The notes beneath the pieces were generated by a model. The model saw only the letters and a list, made by a program, of their open reading frames with translations. It ran no database searches and was not told where the DNA came from. A stretch of DNA of 64,000 bases from Novosphingobium sp. (GTDB taxonomy: Bacteria; Pseudomonadota; Alphaproteobacteria; Sphingomonadales; Sphingomonadaceae), in contig NZ_JAIXZS010000071.1 in the NCBI RefSeq assembly GCF_027489515.1, positions 1 through 64,000 on the forward strand, read 5' to 3'. Shown here one piece after another: positions 46,175-54,646 of this stretch. A program made the position numbers and the translations under genes. The first letter of the stretch is position 1. Each line of letters begins with the position of its first letter.

Positions 46175-47406
46175 TGCGTTTTCGCAAATGGCCAAAACCC
46201 GCCGCCTATGAGGAGACTTCACGCAAACGCGCGGCCTTTGTCCATAAACAGCGGCGCGAGCGCGAGGCCCTGCCGCTGTTCGCGGACTTGATCGGGCAAA
46301 CCCAGCACAGCGTCGAGGAGGAGATGGCGCAGCGCGCCGTCTGGTGGCCCGAGCGGCAGCAGCGTTTGCGCGATGAACGCGCCGCAGTATGGCGCCGGGC
46401 ACGAGCAGGGCTGTTCGACTTCTCCACCGATCGGCGACAGACGATCCGCCGCATCTGGCGAGACTGTCCCTATCCGGCCGATCCCTACAGCTTCGCGGAC
46501 CTGCTGCACCAGATCCGCATCGGCAAGGTCGATCCCGGTCGTCCGCCCTGGACATATCATGCCCGCGCGCAGGCGCGCATCACGTCCAGTCCCGCCAGCT
46601 TTACCGATGCGTTCAAGCGGGTCGGCCAACGCAGAATCGAACCGGCGCCCGACCTTCCTCCCGTTGAGGCGCCGCAATATTGCGGCAATCTTGGGCATGG
46701 CATTCTGTTTCTCGACGCCGTGCCGCCGGTCGAAGCCGATGGTCCTACAACCTTCCAGGTCCGGGGCGTCTGCACCGACGCCGAGATCGCGCTGATCGGA
46801 CGGCTTGCCGAAGCAGAACGGCAGCAGCCGGTTCGGGTAGTGCGGGTCGATCTGCCGCACACCCGCGCCACCGGTTTCTCGCATCGCCTGCTGATCCTCG
46901 CCTGTTCGGCGACCAAGCGTCGTGATCCCGGATGGATGCCGGCCTGGGACCGCTATGATGGTCCGCTCTGGCAGACCTGGCGCAGCGCCGATCCCGGGCG
47001 ACGCCTCGCGCGGGTCGGTTTCCTGTCGGCACGCTACGGCTTCGGTGCCGGTGATCGGCCCATCGGGGACTATGATGCCCGCCTGACGCCCGAACTCGCC
47101 GAGCGCATGATCGCGGGCGGCATGACGACGCGCTGGCCGCGCCCGCCGTCTCCACGCAAACCCGACACGTATGGATCGCATCCCGGCTGTGAAATCGCCA
47201 GCCTCTGCTATCATGGCACGCGGCCGTTCACCGATGTCGCGCTGGTCGGTGGCGGCCTCTATCTCAAGGTGATGCGCGCCTTCCTCGACGGCTTCCGCGA
47301 GATGCGCTGCATCGTGCCTGACGCGCAGATCACCGAGATCAACGCGGGGATGGGCGTCATGCGCCAGCGCCTGCGCATCTGGCTCGAACAGGGGCGCGGG
47401 GGATGA
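46174..47406 (+). CDS. element protein with DUF6884/YaaA-like C-terminal domain
   Basis: 410 residues. Starts at an ATG overlapping the previous stop codon (TGATG). The N-terminal part is basic and helical (KRAAFVHKQRREREALPLF). The C-terminal part, from about residue 230, has LLILACSATKRRDPGWMPAWDRYDGPLW, GFLSARYGFGAGDRPIGDYD and a last segment VALVGGGLYLKVMRAF, resembling DUF6884 and YaaA-like proteins. These families have been linked to nucleic-acid or stress functions but the role here is unknown. Third gene of the ardC operon. Confidence 0.6.
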   Translation: MRFRKWPKPAAYEETSRKRAAFVHKQRREREALPLFADLIGQTQHSVEEEMAQRAVWWPERQQRLRDERAAVWRRARAGLFDFSTDRRQTIRRIWRDCPYPADPYSFADLLHQIRIGKVDPGRPPWTYHARAQARITSSPASFTDAFKRVGQRRIEPAPDLPPVEAPQYCGNLGHGILFLDAVPPVEADGPTTFQVRGVCTDAEIALIGRLAEAERQQPVRVVRVDLPHTRATGFSHRLLILACSATKRRDPGWMPAWDRYDGPLWQTWRSADPGRRLARVGFLSARYGFGAGDRPIGDYDARLTPELAERMIAGGMTTRWPRPPSPRKPDTYGSHPGCEIASLCYHGTRPFTDVALVGGGLYLKVMRAFLDGFREMRCIVPDAQITEINAGMGVMRQRLRIWLEQGRGG

Positions 47407-47789
47407 GCGATCCCCGCATCCGTGCCGGTCATAATGGCGGGCCGGCGGTCGACGACGAACCCGAGCGGCTCCCGCCAGGACCGCATTATTGCAAATATTG
47501 TCGGCACTGGTCGCCGCCTTCCGAACGGGAGGCGCGCGCTTATGAAGCGTTTCAGCTCGGCTTGTCGAAACGACGGGTCAAGCGACCTTCGGGCACCTGC
47601 GACCGGGTGGTGCTGCAGCATGGCAAGCCGCTCGCCTTCGCGTCGACCGTCGATACGTTCGGCTGCCTCAATTTCTCGGCCAGGCCGCCCGCACCGATCA
47701 TGCGCGGGCGCGGTTTCGTCACCATCTATGAAGGCGACCGAATCGTCTGGCAGGGGCATGAAGAGGATGTGCCGGACGAGCATCGGTGA
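47403..47789 (+). CDS. small Cys-containing protein of unknown function
   Basis: 128 residues, ATGA overlap with the previous gene. CKYCRHWSP with a later Cys pair (GTCDRV, FGCLNFS) may bind a metal ion, as in a small zinc ribbon. It begins with the disordered stretch MSDPRIRAGHNGGPAVDD. No family is recognised. Fourth gene of the ardC operon. Confidence 0.65.
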   Translation: MSDPRIRAGHNGGPAVDDEPERLPPGPHYCKYCRHWSPPSEREARAYEAFQLGLSKRRVKRPSGTCDRVVLQHGKPLAFASTVDTFGCLNFSARPPAPIMRGRGFVTIYEGDRIVWQGHEEDVPDEHR

Positions 47790-47846
47790 TCGGCTTGCAT
47801 ATTGATCCATGCTATGAGGAAAGCAATCCTGGTCAAGGAGCCGCCG

Positions 47847-48056
47847 ATGCCCAAAAACCGCCAGACCTTTCATGACCCGCTGGACGAACTGCCGCCGGTC
47901 ACGATTGAAATCCTCAAGGGCGACCTGTTGCGCTTCACCCAGGTCGATCGCGACGGGCGCACCAATGTCGTGACCTTCTCCGATCGCCTCGCGGTCCGGC
48001 GGGGCGTGTTCGATGCCGCGTCGCTCAAGGCCGAAGGACTCAGAGCGGAAGCCTGA
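47847..48056 (+). CDS. 69-residue protein of unknown function
   Basis: The start chosen is the ATG after AAGGAG; a frame from 47802 is possible but less likely. Sequence begins MPKNRQTFHDPLDELPPVTIEIL and contains the KGDLLRFTQVDRDGR segment. No family is recognised. Its 3' end overlaps by 17 bases the 3' end of a gene on the other strand. Confidence 0.55.
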   Translation: MPKNRQTFHDPLDELPPVTIEILKGDLLRFTQVDRDGRTNVVTFSDRLAVRRGVFDAASLKAEGLRAEA

Positions 48057-48228
48057 ACTGGTTGGGGTCGGGCGTGGGCGTTCTTTCCAGCCGTTCGATG
48101 ATCGTTGCCGCAAGCGTGTCGGCGGCGCGTTCGCGCATCCGCTCGTCCGGCATCGTCAGTCCGACGCGTGCCCATCCCGGCGCCGCCATCAGGATGGCGG
48201 ACAGTTCATCTCTTTCGATTCGCTCCAT
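48040..48228 (-). CDS. 62-residue DUF6771-like protein
   Basis: MERIERDELSAILMAAPGWARVGLT, then RERAADTLAATIIERLE, is a compact helical protein like others found in sphingomonad genomes and mobile elements (DUF6771 type). It is the only minus-strand gene in the plus-strand block. Upstream is a weak purine-rich site. Function unknown. Confidence 0.6.
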   Translation of the reverse strand: MERIERDELSAILMAAPGWARVGLTMPDERMRERAADTLAATIIERLERTPTPDPNQFRLPL

Positions 48229-48324
48229 GAAAGAAATGGAACATATAGAGAACATAAGGGCAAGACGAATCCGTCCTAGCGTGCCCAGCCCATGCCGGAC
48301 GGACGATTTCAGGGTAAGGGCAGG

Positions 48325-48408
48325 CGAGAGATAGAGGGCAGCCGGGAAGTCTCGTGACGGGCAGGAAGCCGGGAGAGAGTCTCGCGGCCGCTCGTCATGG
48401 AGAAACCC
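48325..48408 (+). promoter_or_regulatory. repeated leader hairpin, copy 2 (upstream of small membrane protein gene)
   Basis: GAGAGATAGAGGG block, then GACGGGC (48356-48362) pairing with GCTCGTC (48390-48396) with one G-U pair; inside, GCCG and CGGC pair around GGAGAGAGT. ATGGAGAAACCC then leads to the start codon. The closing pairs differ from copies 1 and 3 while pairing is kept. Confidence 0.65.
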
Positions 48409-48627
48409 ATGACTCAATCTCGCAAATCGTCGAACCCTGTCATCACTCGCCTGCGCGCCTTCGTCGCTGCATGGCTGGTGATGGAAGCCTCCCCCGACAT
48501 GGAGGCCGCCGACTATGAGGCGCGGGTCCACGAAACCCGCCTGTCGCCGGGCCTGTCCCTCTTGCTCATCCTCCTGGGCGCGCTCCTGTGCTGGTCGGCA
48601 GTTCTGGTTCTGGCCGGTGTGCTGTGA
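48409..48627 (+). CDS. small single-TM membrane protein
   Basis: 72 residues. A basic N-terminus (MTQSRKSSNPVITRLRAFV) and one C-terminal transmembrane helix (LSLLLILLGALLCWSAVLVLAGVL). It is preceded by GGAGA and the repeated leader. It lies between the ardC block and the ParB gene. No family recognised; could be a tail-anchored accessory protein. Confidence 0.6.
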   Translation: MTQSRKSSNPVITRLRAFVAAWLVMEASPDMEAADYEARVHETRLSPGLSLLLILLGALLCWSAVLVLAGVL

Positions 48628-48680
48628 GGGCGAACGCCTGCGCTTCGGGCGAGCAGCGCGGGCCTGCCGGTGGCAGGCCC

Positions 48681-48764
48681 GATAGAGGGAGAGGAAAGCC
48701 GGGTTTTCGTGACGGGCTGGGAGCCGGGAGAGAGTCTTTCGGCGGCCCGTCATGGAGACAAGCC
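48681..48764 (+). promoter_or_regulatory. repeated leader hairpin, copy 3 (upstream of ParB-like gene)
   Basis: GATAGAGGGAGAGGAAAGCCGGG, reduced here to GAGGGAGAGG as the shared core, then GACGGGC (48711-48717) pairing perfectly with GCCCGTC (48745-48751). The loop holds GAGAGAGT. The 3' arm is followed at once by ATGGAGACAAGCC and the start codon. Confidence 0.7.
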
Positions 48765-50969
48765 ATGGCCAAAGCGCCTCAGAAAATCACCCTCAGCGGC
48801 TCGCGCGACATTCCGTTTGACCGTCTGGTCCTGTCCCAGTCCAATGTCCGCCGGGTGAAGGCCGGCGTGTCGATCGGCGAACTGGCGGACGACATCGTGC
48901 GCCGCACCCTGCTCCAGAGCCTCAACGTGCGGCCGGTGCTGGACACGGAAGGCCAGGAGACCGGCCAGTTCGAGGTGCCGGCCGGTGGCCGGCGGTTTCG
49001 CGCCCTCGAACTGCTGGTCAAGCAGAAGCGTCTCGCCAAGGACGCGCCGATCCCCTGTGTCGTCAAGGCGGCCAATGATGCCGTCACCGCCGAGGAGGAC
49101 AGCTTTGCGGAAAACACCTTCCGCGAGCAGCTCCATCCGCTCGACCAGTTTCGCGCCATGCAGGCGATGGTCGATAAGGGCGAGGACATCGAGTCGATCG
49201 CCGCGCATTTCCTGGTGACCCCAGCGGTCGTGAACCAGCGCCTGCGCCTCGCCAAGGTCTCGCCGACGCTTCACGCGATTTATGCCGAGGATGGCATGAC
49301 GCTCGAGCAGCTCATGGCCTTCGCAGTCACCGACGATCATGCCCGCCAGGAGCAGGTGTGGGAAATGCTCGCCCACAGCTATAACAAGTCGGGCAGCTAT
49401 ATCCGCAGCAAGCTGACCGAAAATACCGTGCGTGCCGGCGACAAGCGGGTGCGCTTCATCGGCGTCGAGGCCTATGTCGCTGCGGGCGGCTGCGTGATGC
49501 GCGACCTCTTCGAGCCCGATGATGGCGGCTGGCTGACCGATCCCGCGCTGCTGGATCGTCTGGTTGGCGAGAAGCTCCAGACCGAGGGCGAGCGCATCGC
49601 CGGCGAGGGCTGGAAATGGGTCGCGACCGCGATCGACATGCCCTGGGGCGTCACCAACGGCCTGCGTGAGATCGACGGCGTGGAACTGGCCATGTCCGAT
49701 GAGGAGCAAGAACGGCTCGCGGCGCTTCAGACCGAGATCGAGGATCTGGAAGCTGAATGGGCCGATGCCCCCGAGGTTCCGGACGAGGTCCAGGCGCGCA
49801 TCGAAGTGATCGACGCTGCGATCGGCGCGCTGGTCGAACGGCCGGTGACGTTCGAGGCGAAGGACATGGCCATCGCCGGCGCCTTCCTGTCGATCGAGGT
49901 CGATGGGACGCTGTGCATCGAGCGCGGCTACGTCCGCCCCGAGGATGAGCCGGTGGTTCAGGCCGATGGCGAGGAAGACGCGGGTGTCGACAGCCAGGGT
50001 GGGTATCATGACGGCAATGACGATGGTGACGAGGATGACGGTGCGACCGGCTCCCCGGTTTCCAATGTCGTCGCGATGGGCGCGGCGAGTAGCACCGCTT
50101 CCGGGGATGACGACGACGAGGATGGCGAGGTGGTCAAGCCGCTGCCCGACCGGCTCGTCGCCGAACTCACCGCCTGGCGCACGCTGGCATTGCAGGATGC
50201 GTTTGCGCAGTCGCCTTCGATGGCTTTCGCGGCGGTGCTGCACGCCTTCGTGCTCGACTGCTTCTATTCCTCGACCTGCGAATCGTGCCTCCAGATCTCG
50301 CTCAATGAAGCCTCGTTCGGTTTCTCGGCCACGGGGCTGCGCGACAGCGCACCGGCGCGGGCGATCGCCGAGCGGCACAAGCGCTGGGCCGACCGGCTGC
50401 CCGATTCCGACAAAAATCTCTGGGACGCACTGCTGGCGCTCGACGGCAATGAGCAGGCCGGACTCTTCGCGCATTGCGCCTCGAAGGTGCTCAATGCGCA
50501 ACAGGAGGTGGTACCCAAGTATGACAATGGGCGCATCTCCAAGAGCAGCGTCGAGCGCCGGGTGTCGCACAGCCATGTCCTCGCCAGGGCTGTCGGGCTC
50601 GATCTGATCGGTGCGGGCTGGCGGCCGACGGTCGCGGGCTATCTGGGCAGCGTCACCAAGCAGCGGATCATCGCCGACGTGGCCGAGGCGAAGGGCGCGA
50701 AGTTTGCCGAGATGATCGACCATCTCAAGAAGGGCGACATGGCCCGCGAGGCCGAGCGGCTGCTGGAGGACAGCGACTGGCTGCCCGAGCCGATGCGCAC
50801 GCCGGTGCCGGTGGATGCCGCACCGATTGACGCTGCCCAAGGTGAGGAACCGGGGACGCAGGTTGATGAAGCTGAAGCGCTTCCGGCCTTCCTCGACGAG
50901 GGGGACCTGGTCGGGGCTGGCACTGCTCCTGGCAATGATGACGACGCTGCGCTGCCGGAAGCGGCCTGA
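48765..50969 (+). CDS. ParB/RepB/Spo0J family partition-type protein
   Basis: 734 residues. The ParB N-terminal domain (about 15-115) has SQSNVRR, the CTP-binding box FEVPAGGRRFRALELL and ENTFREQLHPLDQFRAM. A helix-turn-helix region follows (IAAHFLVTPAVVNQRLRLAK, 145-170). The long C-terminus, with an acidic linker (DEDDGATGSP region near 425 and DDDDEDGE near 450), resembles ParB-like proteins of plasmids and conjugative elements in sphingomonads and rhizobia. No parA is adjacent, so it may act in maintenance or regulation rather than in a ParABS pair. Confidence 0.88.
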   Translation: MAKAPQKITLSGSRDIPFDRLVLSQSNVRRVKAGVSIGELADDIVRRTLLQSLNVRPVLDTEGQETGQFEVPAGGRRFRALELLVKQKRLAKDAPIPCVVKAANDAVTAEEDSFAENTFREQLHPLDQFRAMQAMVDKGEDIESIAAHFLVTPAVVNQRLRLAKVSPTLHAIYAEDGMTLEQLMAFAVTDDHARQEQVWEMLAHSYNKSGSYIRSKLTENTVRAGDKRVRFIGVEAYVAAGGCVMRDLFEPDDGGWLTDPALLDRLVGEKLQTEGERIAGEGWKWVATAIDMPWGVTNGLREIDGVELAMSDEEQERLAALQTEIEDLEAEWADAPEVPDEVQARIEVIDAAIGALVERPVTFEAKDMAIAGAFLSIEVDGTLCIERGYVRPEDEPVVQADGEEDAGVDSQGGYHDGNDDGDEDDGATGSPVSNVVAMGAASSTASGDDDDEDGEVVKPLPDRLVAELTAWRTLALQDAFAQSPSMAFAAVLHAFVLDCFYSSTCESCLQISLNEASFGFSATGLRDSAPARAIAERHKRWADRLPDSDKNLWDALLALDGNEQAGLFAHCASKVLNAQQEVVPKYDNGRISKSSVERRVSHSHVLARAVGLDLIGAGWRPTVAGYLGSVTKQRIIADVAEAKGAKFAEMIDHLKKGDMAREAERLLEDSDWLPEPMRTPVPVDAAPIDAAQGEEPGTQVDEAEALPAFLDEGDLVGAGTAPGNDDDAALPEAA

Positions 50970-51035
50970 TCGTCCGGGTGGGGTGGCGTTTGCTTCCCCG
51001 CCTTTCCTCCCAATTCGTTCCTGAAGGATCGACCC

Positions 51036-51230
51036 ATGTCTGTTCCCAATCTTGAGACCGCCAGCGCCGATAGCCTGGCGCCTGTTCTGCATGCCGCCTT
51101 GCAACGCCTTGGCCAGCTCGGACGCGAGGGCGCCGTCGCGCTCGCCCGGCTCGTCGCGGATGACGATGCTGATTTCGACGAGGCGGCCGAATGGATCGCC
51201 GACATCGCCAGCGGAGCTTTGCGCGAATGA
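51036..51230 (+). CDS. 64-residue helical protein of unknown function
   Basis: MSVPNLETASADSLAPVLHAAL, then a mostly Ala/Asp/Glu-rich helical sequence ending in EWIADIASGALRE. GAAGGA ribosome binding site. Acidic. No family recognised. First of a run of small conserved element genes after the ParB gene. Confidence 0.55.
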   Translation: MSVPNLETASADSLAPVLHAALQRLGQLGREGAVALARLVADDDADFDEAAEWIADIASGALRE

Positions 51231-51314
51231 CACGCCGTCACCGCCGTTCACCTTCCCCTTTGTTTCAGAGAGTTCGGTCCTCGCATCGGGCTTTCGCCGT
51301 TCTGGAGATCCGTC

Positions 51315-51782
51315 ATGACGGACACAACGCAGGCAGCCATCGACATGGATTCGCTCATGTCGAAATATGCGGCCTGGGAAGCCGCCGCCGCCGCGCTCAT
51401 CCCCGACAACAAGGCTCGGCTCTTCGCCTTCCTCGCCTCAGCCAATATTACGCGCGTCACCGTCCGCTTCGACGGCGAGGGCGATAGCGGCCAGATCGAG
51501 GATATCACCGCCTACGCGGGCGACGCCCAAGTCGCCCTGCCCGGCGGCAAAGTGGCCAGCCTCGACCTGCCCTATGGACAAATTGAGCCCGTCGAGCGGT
51601 GGCACAGCGCCGAACTGGCGCTCGAGACCATGGCCTATGACCTCCTCAAGGAGAAGCACGATGGCTGGGAAAATTCGGACGGGGCTTACGGCGAATTCAC
51701 CTTCGACGTCGCCGCCGGCACGATCACGCTCGATTACAATGAGCGGTTCATGTCGTCCGAACAGTATTGCTACAGCTGGTGA
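51315..51782 (+). CDS. DUF6878-like protein
   Basis: 155 residues. ITRVTVRFDGEGDSGQIEDI, a central acidic part, and FTFDVAAGTITLDYNERFM near the end; the sequence resembles DUF6878 proteins of mobile elements. CTGGAGA ribosome binding site. Function unknown. It is probably co-transcribed with the next two genes. Confidence 0.7.
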   Translation: MTDTTQAAIDMDSLMSKYAAWEAAAAALIPDNKARLFAFLASANITRVTVRFDGEGDSGQIEDITAYAGDAQVALPGGKVASLDLPYGQIEPVERWHSAELALETMAYDLLKEKHDGWENSDGAYGEFTFDVAAGTITLDYNERFMSSEQYCYSW

Positions 51783-51792
51783 GGAGGGAGCG

Positions 51793-52206
51793 ATGGGACA
51801 TTGCTATCATCATGCGCTGTCGTCGGTCCGCACATGGGGCGGCGTGCCGGAGGACTATCTGCCGCTGCACCAGTGGTTTGATCAGCCCTCGAAGGAGATC
51901 ACCGCGGACTTCCGGCATCGGGCGCTACGGCACCATGCTCAGGGCATATTCGAACTGGAGAGGGCGTTTGGGGCGACAATCACCATCTCGACCGGCCGGG
52001 TCGTTCCCGTCCGGCTGATTGGCGAGCGGCACGTCCGAGAAGATCTGGGGTTCATTCCAAGCTTCGCCGACTGGGTGAGGTGCATTCGCCCCGAACCCTG
52101 GATGGGACGCGCACAGCCGATCCACCGCGAGGTCGATCCCTTCGCCGCCGGCGACCCGGGACGACAACCTGCTCCGGCGGCGGCCATCGCGGGAGAAGGG
52201 CCATGA
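51793..52206 (+). CDS. DUF6915-like protein
   Basis: 137 residues, GGAGGGAG ribosome binding site. MGHCYHHALSSVRTWGG, then LPLHQWFDQPSKEITADFRHRAL and HVREDLGFIPSFADWV, as in DUF6915 proteins of conjugative elements. The His/Cys-rich N-terminus could bind metal. Overlaps the next gene by four bases. Function unknown. Confidence 0.7.
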   Translation: MGHCYHHALSSVRTWGGVPEDYLPLHQWFDQPSKEITADFRHRALRHHAQGIFELERAFGATITISTGRVVPVRLIGERHVREDLGFIPSFADWVRCIRPEPWMGRAQPIHREVDPFAAGDPGRQPAPAAAIAGEGP

Positions 52207-52472
52207 CCGCCATCTATCCGCTGCGGCTCTTCCTCGATTGTTCGACGGCGCATCTTTCGCCCGATGCGCGCGCCTATGTCGACAGGTCGGACGTGATCGC
52301 GTCGCCCACGCCCTATGGCTGGTTCGTCTGGGCCAGCGAAGAGCCCGGCGACGATGTGCCGCCTGAACTCGCGACGATCATGGCGTATGCCCGCTCGCTC
52401 GGGGCGGAATACATCAACTTCGACCGCGATGCCGACGAGATCGACGACTTGCCCATCTTCGACTGGGGGTAG
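52203..52472 (+). CDS. DUF5983-like protein
   Basis: 89 residues, ATGA overlap with the previous gene. LRLFLDCSTAHLSPDAR, PYGWFVWASEEP and AEYINFDRDADEIDDLPIF, as in DUF5983 proteins of mobile elements. Acidic. Function unknown. A hairpin with a T-run follows. Confidence 0.7.
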   Translation: MTAIYPLRLFLDCSTAHLSPDARAYVDRSDVIASPTPYGWFVWASEEPGDDVPPELATIMAYARSLGAEYINFDRDADEIDDLPIFDWG

Positions 52473-52504
52473 CCGGTCGTCGCCTTTCCACCTTTCAATC
52501 ACCG

Positions 52505-52529
52505 AGCCCGGCCATCGCGCCGGGCTTTT
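52505..52529 (+). terminator. GC-rich hairpin with T-run between element genes
   Basis: AGCCCGGC (52505-52512) and GCCGGGCT (52519-52526) with loop CATCGC, then TTT. It lies 20 bases before the next gene's start and 33 bases after the previous stop, so it may terminate partly or process the mRNA. Confidence 0.6.
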
Positions 52530-52549
52530 GCATATCTGGAGACCTGATA

Positions 52550-53296
52550 ATGGCTGACTATCATTCGCCGACCGTCGTGCGCCCGAGCATTCCGGCCGTG
52601 GCGATTACGCCGCTCGAACTGGCCCTGCTCACCGCCATGTTCGAGCATGAGCCTGATGGCGACGCGCTCTATTTCTTCGCTACCGAAGGTGCATCGAGCA
52701 GTGTCTCGCTCGACATAGCGGAGGCAAAAACGCTGCTTGCCGCCGAAACCATTGTTGAGGGAGAAATCGCCGTCTTTGTGCGGGATCGACTGGCCCAAGC
52801 CGGTCCCGATGATGTCGAACTGGAACTCGACCTGTCCGATCTGGATGAGACGCATATCTTCCAGCCGATCGTGCGGCGTTGCGACGCCCTCGATCATGTC
52901 GTCATCACCTCGGCCTGGACCTGTACGAAGATGCGACCTGATGGTTTTGGTGGCAGTGTCACCGTCGTGACGGCGGACCATGTCCTGTGGAGCTCCACCA
53001 ACGAGATGGAGGCGCAATTGCTCGACTGCGCCGACTATGGCGATCTTGGCTGTGCGCCCGGGCACGGCAAGCATCCTGTGCTGGCGCTCGATGAAGCGGA
53101 GATCCGCTCCATGGTGGCGGATATCCAGCAGGCCTATGAGGGCACCGATGCCGCCGGCGTCACTGTCAGCGACGACCAGATCAGGCAGGCTTGCATCGCG
53201 CTGATCCCGACGCTCCATCTCGATGAGCAGCTTCGCGGGCTTGAGTTCAGCGCTGCCATGGCGGCGATCCGCCTCGCGCGCGTGGCGACCGCCTGA
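52550..53296 (+). CDS. 248-residue element protein of unknown function
   Basis: CTGGAGA ribosome binding site. Acidic protein (IFQPIVRRCDALDHVVITSAWTC, VADIQQAYEGTDAAGVTVSDD, LHLDEQLRGLEFSAAM). No family is recognised with confidence. It is bracketed by two hairpins of nearly the same sequence, so it may be expressed as its own unit. Confidence 0.65.
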   Translation: MADYHSPTVVRPSIPAVAITPLELALLTAMFEHEPDGDALYFFATEGASSSVSLDIAEAKTLLAAETIVEGEIAVFVRDRLAQAGPDDVELELDLSDLDETHIFQPIVRRCDALDHVVITSAWTCTKMRPDGFGGSVTVVTADHVLWSSTNEMEAQLLDCADYGDLGCAPGHGKHPVLALDEAEIRSMVADIQQAYEGTDAAGVTVSDDQIRQACIALIPTLHLDEQLRGLEFSAAMAAIRLARVATA

Positions 53297-53322
53297 CCCT
53301 CTTCTCTTTCCCCAAACTCTCT

Positions 53323-53352
53323 CGAAAGCCCGGCCGTCGCGCCGGGCTTTCG
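53323..53352 (+). terminator. perfect 12-bp hairpin between element genes
   Basis: CGAAAGCCCGGC (53323-53334) and GCCGGGCTTTCG (53341-53352) with loop CGTCGC. It closely repeats the hairpin at 52505. AAGGAG for the next gene begins eight bases after it. Confidence 0.6.
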
Positions 53353-53372
53353 CGTTTCAAGGAGCACGAACA

Positions 53373-53846
53373 ATGTCCGCACAGCATATCTTCGACGCCG
53401 CGCCGCTCGGCAGCTTCATCACTTTCTCGAACGGCGAGCCGCGTCCGCCTGAGCGCTTCACCCGCAAATTGCGGGCGTGGAACGAGCAGAACGGAATGGG
53501 ACGTCTGGTCGAAAAGGTAGCCGGTCGTGACGGCGCCTATCCTTCGCCGGCGACCTTCGCACTGCATCTGGGAAATTATGGCAGCCAGGGCATTATCGTG
53601 ATGAAGGTTCGTCGGACCTACACCATCACCAGCCAGCTCCGCTTCGCTGTTGCCGAACAGCCCAGAACCGGGATGGTGCGCATCCTGTCCCGCCGCGACG
53701 GGCGCGAGGAACTCCACCATCTCGCGTGCGACCGGGCTTCTGCCGAAGCCTGGTTGATGGAGCATCGTTATCGTGACGCGGTCATGGAGGAGGTTGCGGA
53801 CCCCGATGGAGTAATGCCTCCCGTCAGGTTCGGGAGGGCGGCATGA
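53373..53846 (+). CDS. 157-residue element protein of unknown function
   Basis: The ATG is preceded by AAGGAG. APLGSFITFSNGEPRPPERFTRKLRAW, a KVRRTYTITSQLRFAVA segment and RSAEAWLMEHRYRDAV-like end. No family is recognised. Overlaps the next gene by four bases (ATGA). Confidence 0.65.
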   Translation: MSAQHIFDAAPLGSFITFSNGEPRPPERFTRKLRAWNEQNGMGRLVEKVAGRDGAYPSPATFALHLGNYGSQGIIVMKVRRTYTITSQLRFAVAEQPRTGMVRILSRRDGREELHHLACDRASAEAWLMEHRYRDAVMEEVADPDGVMPPVRFGRAA

Positions 53847-54646
53847 GCGCGGTCATTCCGGACTATGGCACGAGCGCCGACGGGCATTTCGCCGCCCGGA
53901 TTGGCGATCTGGCCTATATCGCCATTCCGGCACGGGACGGTTTGCGTTTCGCCTCAGGCTGGCGACTGCGGCGCCCGATCGACGAATGGACCGAGGCTGA
54001 CGTCTATGGCAGCGAAGGCATGGTTCCCGACGCGGCGGGCTTTCGGGCGCACGTCGAGGATCTCGCGCTCCATCTCACCCAACGCGAAGCCCTTGGCCGC
54101 ACGGAGGTGCGGATGCGCGTTTCGACGCCTTGGGGGTTGTCGCAGGGTGCGACTATCTATGCCGAGGGTGTGGTCTGCCATTCCACGGCCTCGCATGGCG
54201 GGTTCAAGCTGGACCGCACCCGCAACGCCGCGCTGCATCCCGCGCTGAGGCTGAAAGGTGGCTGGTATGAAGAGGATGGGGACTGGGCGCGAGTGGCGGT
54301 CGGCTATCCCGATCTCTTCACGGACCGGGAAAAAAGATCAGCCGACCGGACATTGCGCGATTGGGTGCCTGACGCTTGGGAAGCGGTTCATGGCCGGGCA
54401 CTCGGCATCGAGGAATCCTTCACCCGCGACCGCCAGCGGTTCGCGCGCGAGCATGCCGATGACTGGGTGGTGATCTCGGCTGTCACGTCGAGACAGTATC
54501 CGGGCTTCGTCGAGACTATCGCCGCGCTCGGCGGCCATCGTGACGGATCGGACAAGCGCGCCTGGCTCGTGCCGGTCCAAGAATACAGTGCGGGACGAAA
54601 TGGGTTCGTGATCGATCCCGCGCGGCACGCACCAATTCCCGCCTGA
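53843..54646 (+). CDS. DUF7007-like protein
   Basis: 267 residues, ATGA overlap with the previous gene. VICH-like STASHGGFKLDRTRNAALHPAL and GGWYEEDGDWARVAVGYPDLF, then RTLRDWVPDAWEAVHG, are the pattern of DUF7007, found in mobile elements. The His/Ser segment SHGGFKL may be a site, but no catalysis is known. A hairpin follows. Confidence 0.7.
   Translation: MSAVIPDYGTSADGHFAARIGDLAYIAIPARDGLRFASGWRLRRPIDEWTEADVYGSEGMVPDAAGFRAHVEDLALHLTQREALGRTEVRMRVSTPWGLSQGATIYAEGVVCHSTASHGGFKLDRTRNAALHPALRLKGGWYEEDGDWARVAVGYPDLFTDREKRSADRTLRDWVPDAWEAVHGRALGIEESFTRDRQRFAREHADDWVVISAVTSRQYPGFVETIAALGGHRDGSDKRAWLVPVQEYSAGRNGFVIDPARHAPIPA

Noticed and set aside
48765..50969. Complete ParABS partition system
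   Set aside because: No ParA ATPase gene lies next to the ParB-like gene and no parS-like repeat cluster was noticed.
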